Shown in pieces: positions 57,374 through 64,000 of a stretch of DNA of 64,000 nt. The position numbers and the translations under genes were made by a program. The notes under the pieces are model-generated. The model had not been told where the DNA came from. It saw only the letters and a program-made list of their open reading frames with translations, and searched no databases. How positions within the stretch are numbered: position 1 is the first letter of the stretch; each line of letters begins with the position of its first letter. Location: contig NZ_JANCTC010000013.1 of the NCBI RefSeq assembly GCF_024297145.1, positions 62,001-126,000 on the forward strand, in the 5' to 3' direction. Source of the stretch: Mesorhizobium sp. LMG 17147 (lineage in GTDB: Bacteria; Pseudomonadota; Alphaproteobacteria; Rhizobiales; Rhizobiaceae).

Positions 57374-57400
57374 TCCCGCGATGACTTCGGCTTCGCGGGA
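57374..57400 (+). terminator. hairpin after the M20 gene
   Basis: TCCCGCGA and TCGCGGGA form a perfect 8-bp stem with an 11-base loop, 30 bases past the M20 stop. No clear T-run, so it may act weakly or by another route. Confidence 0.4.
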
Positions 57401-57617
57401 CCAAGTGCCTTGCGGTAGATTTCAAGCCCTACCAAGCTACTTACAGTTGATCCCGCCGTTGCCGGATGATCATCTCTGACCTCGATGCGGCAAGAGGCTG
57501 GCGCATTGGGACGGATATCGGCTGGGGCTTCGCAGCCGACATCCGCGGCCTCATGGTCCGATCCAGGCGAAGACGACAGCTTACCTGATCTTGGGCTTCC
57601 GATAATGACCATGACAA

Positions 57618-59098
57618 ATGTTTGAGGCAGATAAACTTTTCTCTGCGGAGGCCGATGATCATTTTCATGATGAATGCGGCATATTCGGTGTCTTTGGCCC
57701 CTTGGATGCGGCCACTATCGTAACCCTCGGCTTGCATGCCCTGCAGCACCGGGGCCAGGAGGCGGCGGGCATTGTCTCCTATGACGGCACGCAGTTCCAC
57801 GCTGAACGTCATGTCGGCCTGATCGGCGACACCTTTACCAAGCAGCCGGTCCTCCAGCCGCTGAAGGGCACGCGCGCCATCGGCCACACCCGCTACGCCA
57901 CCGCGGGCGGACCCGGGCTGAGCAACGTACAGCCTTTCTTCGCCGAGTTGGCCGACGGCGGCCTTGCCATCGCCCACAACGGCAACATCACACCAATGCG
58001 ATGACGCTGCAGCGTACGCTGCAGAAGCAGGGTTCGATCTTCTCGTCGACCTCCGACACCGAAACGATCCTACATCTCATCGCAACCAGCAGCGGGAAGG
58101 ACGTCATTTCGCGCTTCATAGATGCGGTTCGCCAACTGGAGGGCGCATTCTCATTGGTAGCGCTCTCCCCCACAAAAATGATCGGCTGCCGCGACGCGCT
58201 CGGGATCCGGCCGCTGGTACTAGGCGAACTTGACGGCGCCTGTATCCTGGCCTCAGAGACCTGCGCGCTCGACATCATCGGTGCGCGCTTTGTTCGAGAC
58301 CTCAAGCATGGCGAGATGGTCATCGCCACCGCTGAGGGAGTGGAGAGCCTGTTCCCGTTCGAAACGCAGAAACCGCGGTTCTGCATTTTCGAGTATGTCT
58401 ATTTCTCTCGTCCGGATTCGTCGGTCGAGGGCCGCAACGTCTATGAAGTGCGGAAGAAGATTGGCGCCGAGCTCGCCATCGAGAACCCGGTCGATGCCGA
58501 TATCGTAGTGCCTGTGCCCGACGGCGGCACGCCGGCCGCGATCGGCTTCGCCCAAGCCGCCGGCCTGCCCTTCGAGCTCGGCATCATCCGCAACCACTAT
58601 GTAGGCCGCACCTTCATCCAGCCGACGGATTCCATCCGCCACATGGGTGTCAAGCTGAAGCACAATGCCAATCGCCGGATGATCGAGGATAAGCGGATCG
58701 TGCTGGTCGACGATTCCGTAGTGCGAGGCACAACCAGCCAGAAGATCGTACAGCTGCTGCGCGATGCCGGCGCGAAGGAAGTTCATATGCGCGTTGCTTC
58801 GCCGCCGACACGCTCCTCATGCTTCTACGGCGTCGACACGCCCGAGACGGCGAAACTTTTAGCGTCGCGCATGTCGATCGAGGAAATGGCCAAATTTATC
58901 CGTGTCGATTCGCTTGGCTTCCTGTCGATCGACGGGCTTTATCGAGCTCTCGGCGAAACGGCCCGTGAGAACAAACAGCCTCAATTCTGCGACGCCTGCT
59001 TCACTGCCGAGTATCCGACCCGCCTACCCGACCAAAAGGCGCTGACAACGTCCGGGCTCTGTCAGCTTTCGCCGCAGGCAGACAGTGAATCTGGCTAG
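57618..59098 (+). pseudogene. purF: amidophosphoribosyltransferase gene, split by a two-base insertion
   Basis: The first frame (57618-58004) has the propeptide and Cys-nucleophile start DECGIFGVFG, HRGQEAAGIVSYDG and TRYATAGGPG. It breaks at AHNGNIT, where an AC duplication (about 57989-57992) shifts it to a stop. The second frame begins with ATG 58001 overlapping that stop as ATGA and continues SSTSDTETILHLI, CRDALGIRPL, ASETCALDIIGA, ADIVVPVPDGGTPAAIGFA and the PRPP site VLVDDSVVRGTTSQKIV to the C-terminus. All motifs survive. PurF makes 5-phosphoribosylamine in purine synthesis; this is probably an extra copy. Production as two chains by coupled reinitiation is possible. Confidence 0.88.
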
Positions 59099-59349
59099 CC
59101 AGTTGGAGCGGCTTCGTGGTCGGTATGAACCCCGAAGCACTGCTGCTCGGAAGGTGAGTGTGGTCAGCCAAAGGGCAACCTGGCCTGGTAACGTTGAACT
59201 CGGCCGGAACCATTCTGCGGGCTTACTGCGGAAGAGTCCTTCGACCGCCCCACCTCTGAGCGATCCCTGGTCCGTGTATGTTCGAACACGGCGTGCCGAC
59301 AGATGCAGCGTCGGTGGCCGGGCACAGCGCCGCTGCGCAGATCAGTCGA

Positions 59350-60840
59350 TCAATTTTCGGCCCGCTGTTGTGAAGCCGGTCGCGATGGCATGGGGCGGGT
59401 CAAAAGGTGCGGATCGGCGGCCTGTGCGATGAGCTCCTCCGAAAGGTCCAGCTGCTCGGCCAGGACTTCGCGGATCGTTTTACCGGAGGACAAGACTAAC
59501 TTTGCAAGCTCCGCCGCCCGATCATACCCGATCGCGGGCGTCAGAGCTGTTGCCACGGCGGTGCTGGCTTCGAGATGTCTGCGGCAAGTCTCTGCATTGG
59601 CGGTAACGCCCACGACGCACTTCGTGCGCAGAACACCGACGGCATTTGTCAGAAGCTCAAGCGAGTGCAGTAAATTGTAGGCGATCACCGGCTCCATCAC
59701 GTTCAGCTGCAGCTGTCCCGCTTCGGAGGCGAGTGTGATCGTGAGATCGTAGCCGATGATCTGAAAGGCGACCTGATTGACCACCTCCGGTACTACAGGA
59801 TTGACCTTTCCGGGCATGATCGAGGAGCCGGGCTGAAGCGCTGGTAAATTGATTTCGTTCAGCCCCCCACGTGGGCCGCTGGAAAGCAGCCGCAGATCAT
59901 TGCATATCTTCGAGAGTTTCGTGGCCGTCCGCTTCAGCATTCCCGAGAAGAGCACGAAGGCACCGGTATCCCAGCAGGCTTCGATCAGATTTCCGGCCGG
60001 GACGACGGGCAGGCCGGAAATCGCGCGCAACTCGGCGACTGCTGCCGGCTGGTAGCCGGGGTTCGTATTGATGCCGGTGCCAATCGCCGTGCCACCGAGA
60101 TTGATTTCATGGAAGAAAGCGCCAATCTCACCGAGACGGGCCACATCTTCCCGCAGTGTGGTCGCGAAAGCCTGAAACTCCTGGCCAAGCGTCATCGGAA
60201 CTGCGTCTTGCAACTGCGTGCGGCCCAGTTTGATTACGTCCGAAAAGGTTTCCGCCTTGCCCTCCAACTCACTCGCGAGTTGCTCCAAAGCTCGTTGCAA
60301 TGCGCCGCGTGAAAGAAGGATCGCAAGACGGATCGCTGTAGGATAAACATCGTTTGTCGATTGAGCGAAGTTGACGTCGTTATTGGGATGCAGTTGGTCA
60401 TATTGTCCGCGTGGCAGTCCCATGATTTCCAGGCCGCGGTTGGCGATCACTTCATTGATGTTCATGTTGGTCGAGGTGCCTGCGCCGCCTTGAAACACAT
60501 CGAGCGGGAAATGGCTGAGATGCCTGCCGGCCGCGATTTCTTCGCAGACCTGGCAGATGACATCGGCCTTTTGCTTGTCCAGATCGCCGAGCGCCGCGTT
60601 GGCGCGTGCCGCTGCCATTTTGACGTAGGCAAGCGACTTGATGAAGTTCGGAAAATGGCTGATCCGGATACCGGAAATCGGGAAGTTAGCGATGCCCCGA
60701 GCCGTTTGAGGGCCATAATAGGCATCGACCGGGATGCTTACAGGGCCAAGCGGATCTTTCTCGATGCGCTCTATTTCTGGAGCCTTCGTCACCACGATTA
60801 CCTCAGTCATTGCGCTGGCGCAGTTGGCTCGGAGGCGCAT
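59350..60840 (-). CDS. aspA: aspartate ammonia-lyase (aspartase/fumarase superfamily)
   Basis: 496 residues, or 486 from ATG 60810. Motifs: IPVDAYYGPQTARGIANFPI (aspartase-type YYGxQT, where fumarase has WGAQT), GGAGTSTNMNINEVIANRG, HPNNDVNFAQSTNDVYPTAI, LQDAVPMTLGQEF, and the superfamily signature GSSIMPGKVNPVVPE with the catalytic Ser. It deaminates aspartate to fumarate, feeding nitrogen release and the TCA cycle. Lone gene, convergent with purF. It offers an outlet if the hydrolases nearby release aspartate. Confidence 0.88.
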   Translation of the reverse strand: MRLRANCASAMTEVIVVTKAPEIERIEKDPLGPVSIPVDAYYGPQTARGIANFPISGIRISHFPNFIKSLAYVKMAAARANAALGDLDKQKADVICQVCEEIAAGRHLSHFPLDVFQGGAGTSTNMNINEVIANRGLEIMGLPRGQYDQLHPNNDVNFAQSTNDVYPTAIRLAILLSRGALQRALEQLASELEGKAETFSDVIKLGRTQLQDAVPMTLGQEFQAFATTLREDVARLGEIGAFFHEINLGGTAIGTGINTNPGYQPAAVAELRAISGLPVVPAGNLIEACWDTGAFVLFSGMLKRTATKLSKICNDLRLLSSGPRGGLNEINLPALQPGSSIMPGKVNPVVPEVVNQVAFQIIGYDLTITLASEAGQLQLNVMEPVIAYNLLHSLELLTNAVGVLRTKCVVGVTANAETCRRHLEASTAVATALTPAIGYDRAAELAKLVLSSGKTIREVLAEQLDLSEELIAQAADPHLLTRPMPSRPASQQRAEN

Positions 60841-61016
60841 GTCAGTTGGAAGCCTCCAACTCGGAGCTCATCGAAGCCTCGTCATAGCTCCGCGGGCCGA
60901 GCGGTCCAATAGGCCACAAGGAAAGTGGGCCTCCGGGCTTCGAACTAGTTGCGGAGCGGATCCCTCCGGGGGACAAAAGAGAACCAGCTCGCTCCGCCTC
61001 CATGGTGGCGCTCGCC

Positions 61017-63491
61017 CTATTGTTTAGCCCGATCGCCATTTGGATCGAAAAACGCCCGGAGCGACGCGTCGCATTCATAGAGTTTGCCGGCGATCTCGAT
61101 TTCCCATCGACTGTTTTCAATCAGGTCCTTCGTGACACCAGCGGGGTGGTTTACATATCCCATTCCGACTGACGTTCCGATCGTAAAGCTCTTCACGCCG
61201 GACGAAATATATCCGACAATCCTTCCGTCACAGCGGATAAGCTCTTCATGAAAGAGGACAGGCTTTGGATCGCGAAGCTTGAATGATACCAATCGTTTTT
61301 TTAGCGGTCCGGAATTTTTCTGGGACGTCAACGCGTCTTTCCCTATAAAGCCGCATTCTTTATTCCAGTCCACTGTAAATCCTAACCCCGCTTCAAGCAA
61401 AGTATCCACTGGCGTTAGATCGAGCTGGTATTCTCGGTAGGCGCGCTCGGACCGCAGATGTTCAAGCGCGTGGTACCCTGCAGCCTTGAGGCCATACGCC
61501 TGGCCGGCCTCCCAAACAACATCAAACACGTGCTGTGCCATCTCGGTTGGAATATGAAGCTCCCAGCCAAGTTCTCCGACATAAGTCAGCCTGTTGGCTA
61601 TCACACGAGCATATCCGATATCGATTTCCTGACTGGTAGCGAATGGGAACGCCGAATTCGCCAGATCTGTATCGGTTACCTGCGATAGGATCTCGCGCGA
61701 TCGCGGGCCTTGCAATGACAGGACCGCGTACCCAGACGTGAGATCGGTGACCGTGACATTCCATTCGTCAGTAATGTGTTTTGTGATCCAGGCCTTATCC
61801 CGAGGATGGACGGTCGCTGACGAGATGATTAGGAACTCTGTCTGCGACAACCGGTTTACAGTGATGTCCGTCTCTATCCCGCCCTTTTCATTGAGCATGT
61901 GGGTGTATACCAGCTTTCCCACAGGTACATCCACGTTGCCGGCGCAGAGCCACTGAAGGAAACGGCACGCATCGCGACCCTGAACCAAGTGTTTGCCGAA
62001 AGAGCTTTGGTCCAACAAGATGGCATTGTTGCGGGCAGCCTTGCACTCCTGACTGGTATATTTGAACCAGTTCGGCTCGTCGTAGGAGTAGACGTTTTTA
62101 GTCGATTCCCCCTCCCCCGCGAACCACATGGGACGCTCCCATCCCATTCCTTCGCCAAAGCTAGCTCCAAGCCTCGCCCACCGGTCGTGAAGAGCGCTTT
62201 TGCGGACACCTCGAGATGTCTCAGCCTGGTAAGCCGGCCAGTGCATCTTATAGTGAAGACCCAACACTTCGGCTGTGCGATCATGCAAATATCGTTTATT
62301 GATCTGGAAGGGATGGAAACGCGCGACATCCACGAAGCTGATATCCATCTGAGGCTCACCGGCAATGATCCACTCTGCCAGAGCTCGTCCGGCTCCCGCG
62401 CCGTATTCAATGCCCTCTGAATTATAACCTGTCGAAACGAAAAGATTTTTCGATCCAGGAACTTCACCAATCATGAACAGGAGGTCAGGGGTGAAACTTT
62501 CAGGACCATTGAAAAACTTTGCAATGCCGCAGTTCGCAAGATCAGGAACAATCTCTATCGCTTTGGTCATCGGTAGCTCAAAGTGATCCCAGTCTTCAGG
62601 AAGCTCGATGTACGCCGTTTCCTTCGGAAGCTTACCCATCGGTAAAGGTTTTCCCCAAGGCTCGAAGGCACCAACCAAGAGCTTTCCTGTATCTTCCTTC
62701 AGATACACATGCCCGTCGGTGTCGCGTAGCACTGGCAAGGTGGGCGTCACGAAATCCATGGCTTCGGTCACTACATAAAAGTGCTCTGCCGCGTATATCG
62801 GAATTCGTGCACCTAACTTCGACGCAAGTTCTCTGGTCCAAAGCCCACACGCAAGTACGAGAATTTCAGCTTCAACAACTCCGTCATTAGTCCGAACTTG
62901 GTAGTGCCCGTCTGCTGTGCGCCAGAGGTCGGTGACTTCCGCGTTTTCGACGATTTTCACCCCGTTCTTTTTGGCGCCAAGAGCTAACGCCATGCATGTG
63001 TCGACAGGATTGGTTTGGCCGTCACCAGGGATAAAGACTGCGCCTTCGATGATTGACGCGTTGAGCGCTGGATAGAGTTTTTTCGCCTCGCTAGGCGAGA
63101 TCATGTTGGCCTCAAGGCCAAAACTTTTGGCGATCGAGGCGTTGCGTGCAGTTTCGTATAGGCGTTCCTTGGTTCTGGCGACCCCAAGCGTGCCATTTCG
63201 CTTGAATCCGGTAGCTTGGCCAGTCTCGGCCTCCAGCGCGGAGTAAAGTTCAGCATTGTATTTTGCGATCTCCGTCAGTGCGTGTGTCCCACGCGTCTGC
63301 ATGATCAAACCCGCAGCGTGCCAAGTTGTACCGGACGTAAGACTGTTGCGCTCCAAGAGTGCGACGTCCTTCTTACCGTTCCTTGCAAGGTGAAAGGCAA
63401 CACTTGCTCCCGCGATCCCTCCACCAACTATGAGGATCTCGTGGTGGCGAGTCGCTGTTTCACGAGGACGGAAAGGCGGATTCGTAATCAT
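61017..63491 (-). CDS. FAD-dependent dimethylglycine/sarcosine dehydrogenase-like protein
   Basis: 824 residues. An N-terminal DAO-type FAD domain (EILIVGGGIAGASVAFHLAR, SGTTWHAAGLIM with the likely covalent-FAD His, NPVDTCMALALGAK, STGYNSEGIEYGAGAGRALA) spans about 18-400. A linker domain then leads to a GcvT folate-binding domain (LLDQSSFGKHLVQGRDACRF, GIETDITVNRLSQTEF, GELGWELHIPTE) and a GcvT C-terminal barrel. Such enzymes demethylate N-methyl amino acids and pass the one-carbon unit to tetrahydrofolate. Monocistronic as far as visible. Natural substrate uncertain among dimethylglycine, sarcosine and related betaine-derived compounds. Confidence 0.92.
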   Translation of the reverse strand: MITNPPFRPRETATRHHEILIVGGGIAGASVAFHLARNGKKDVALLERNSLTSGTTWHAAGLIMQTRGTHALTEIAKYNAELYSALEAETGQATGFKRNGTLGVARTKERLYETARNASIAKSFGLEANMISPSEAKKLYPALNASIIEGAVFIPGDGQTNPVDTCMALALGAKKNGVKIVENAEVTDLWRTADGHYQVRTNDGVVEAEILVLACGLWTRELASKLGARIPIYAAEHFYVVTEAMDFVTPTLPVLRDTDGHVYLKEDTGKLLVGAFEPWGKPLPMGKLPKETAYIELPEDWDHFELPMTKAIEIVPDLANCGIAKFFNGPESFTPDLLFMIGEVPGSKNLFVSTGYNSEGIEYGAGAGRALAEWIIAGEPQMDISFVDVARFHPFQINKRYLHDRTAEVLGLHYKMHWPAYQAETSRGVRKSALHDRWARLGASFGEGMGWERPMWFAGEGESTKNVYSYDEPNWFKYTSQECKAARNNAILLDQSSFGKHLVQGRDACRFLQWLCAGNVDVPVGKLVYTHMLNEKGGIETDITVNRLSQTEFLIISSATVHPRDKAWITKHITDEWNVTVTDLTSGYAVLSLQGPRSREILSQVTDTDLANSAFPFATSQEIDIGYARVIANRLTYVGELGWELHIPTEMAQHVFDVVWEAGQAYGLKAAGYHALEHLRSERAYREYQLDLTPVDTLLEAGLGFTVDWNKECGFIGKDALTSQKNSGPLKKRLVSFKLRDPKPVLFHEELIRCDGRIVGYISSGVKSFTIGTSVGMGYVNHPAGVTKDLIENSRWEIEIAGKLYECDASLRAFFDPNGDRAKQ

Positions 63492-64000
63492 ATGTATCCT
63501 TGTTCGGTTTCACTCGGAACTGGCAGCGGCAAGGTGTTTCGACGAGTTCGGCCATCTTGAGCTTATGCGGGCCGCTTCCGCGCCATTTCCGGCCTTATGA
63601 TCATGAGTCAGTCATTTTCCAGCAGACTAAGGGGCGAAGCTCGCGTAGATCGCGCTAATTATGCCGCAAAAGCGGTGTCGTTCTGCGTATTCTGCGGTTG
63701 GGCGCTGAATTTTTGCGCGGGAGAACGGGCGGCACTGATGAAGTTAGGGTTGGTCCGATTGCGAACACTTCCAAATCGTGTCCAAGCACCCAGATGGTAA
63801 ACTGCGCCATCTCTCAGATAGCGGCCCTTGACCCACGGCTGGGTCGCGCGCCTACACGAGCTCAGGCGATGGCCGCGTCCTTCGCGGCTGGTCCCTCGAT
63901 AGCGCCGCGGCTAGCGAGTGGATTGCGGCTGCATCATGTAGGTTGCCGACACAAACTGCTCGAGGAAACCATCGACTGCCAACAAAATGATGAACCTGGG
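63492..64000. other. right-end stretch, no gene supported
   Basis: It begins with the promoter region of the flavoprotein gene. A 67-codon open frame at 63597-63800 is not recognisable. The rest is unassigned. Confidence 0.4.

Overview
The window looks like an accessory replicon or symbiosis-island-type region of a Hyphomicrobiales (rhizobial) alphaproteobacterium. The basis is the style of the genes (opine/peptide/polyamine-type ABC importers, LysR, Lrp and XRE-cupin regulators, acylated-amino-acid hydrolases), the GC-rich coding, and the density of IS wreckage. Fragments of IS256, IS91, IS110, IS3, IS630, Tn3, IS21, IS5 and recombinase-in-trio type integrases are present. The species cannot be fixed from the sequence alone. 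I saw no rRNA, tRNA, CRISPR or replication gene.

Layout. 0-0.6 kb: partial LysR gene. 0.7-4.2 kb: a citE-like / CoA-transferase / methylaspartate ammonia-lyase operon. 4.3-5.0 kb: IS256 scrap and a 9-bp tandem repeat. 5.0-7.3 kb: a decayed ABC importer operon. 7.3-8.2 kb: IS91 wreck. 8.4-9.1 kb: methyltransferase. 10.5-12.5 kb: decayed XRE-cupin regulator and HisD-family gene. 13.0-18.4 kb: a glutamyl-tRNA-reductase-like gene and two paralogous ATP-grasp ligases. 18.8-20.8 kb: amidase remnant, IS3 and IS630. 20.9-23.2 kb: second citE-like/CoA-transferase copy. 23.6-30.4 kb: M24 hydrolase, Asp/Glu-racemase-like protein and the intact ABC importer. 30.6-34.5 kb: integrase/IS110/IS3 graveyard. 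34.8-35.8 kb: AstE/DoeB-like deacylase. 36-38.9 kb: IS21 wrecks. 39.1-42.8 kb: intact XRE-cupin regulator, HisD-family dehydrogenase and M81 peptidase. 43.2-50.5 kb: amidase and a complete Dpp-type peptide importer. 51.5-63.5 kb: CocE hydrolase, Lrp regulator, class V aminotransferase, M20 peptidase, split purF, aspartase and a dimethylglycine-dehydrogenase-like flavoprotein.

The main structural result is that 0.7-19.2 kb and 20.9-44.6 kb are collinear. Both carry, in the same order and orientation, citE-caiB-mal, the ABC importer, the XRE/HisD divergent pair and the amidase. One copy of each module is intact and the other decayed, in a complementary way: methylaspartate ammonia-lyase survives only in the first copy, and the importer, regulator, HisD and amidase only in the second. 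The CoA-transferase genes are identical across about 1.5 kb although the flanking citE parts have diverged. Both citE copies carry separate one-base deletions.

Functionally, the intact genes read as uptake and stepwise breakdown of small amidated or acylated amino-acid-like compounds. Two importers feed amidase, M20, M24, M81, CocE and AstE-type hydrolases, a racemase, an aminotransferase, aspartase, methylaspartate ammonia-lyase and an N-methyl-amine oxidase. The reductase-like/ATP-grasp/methyltransferase group at 8-18 kb looks biosynthetic instead and is the best candidate for an undescribed pathway.
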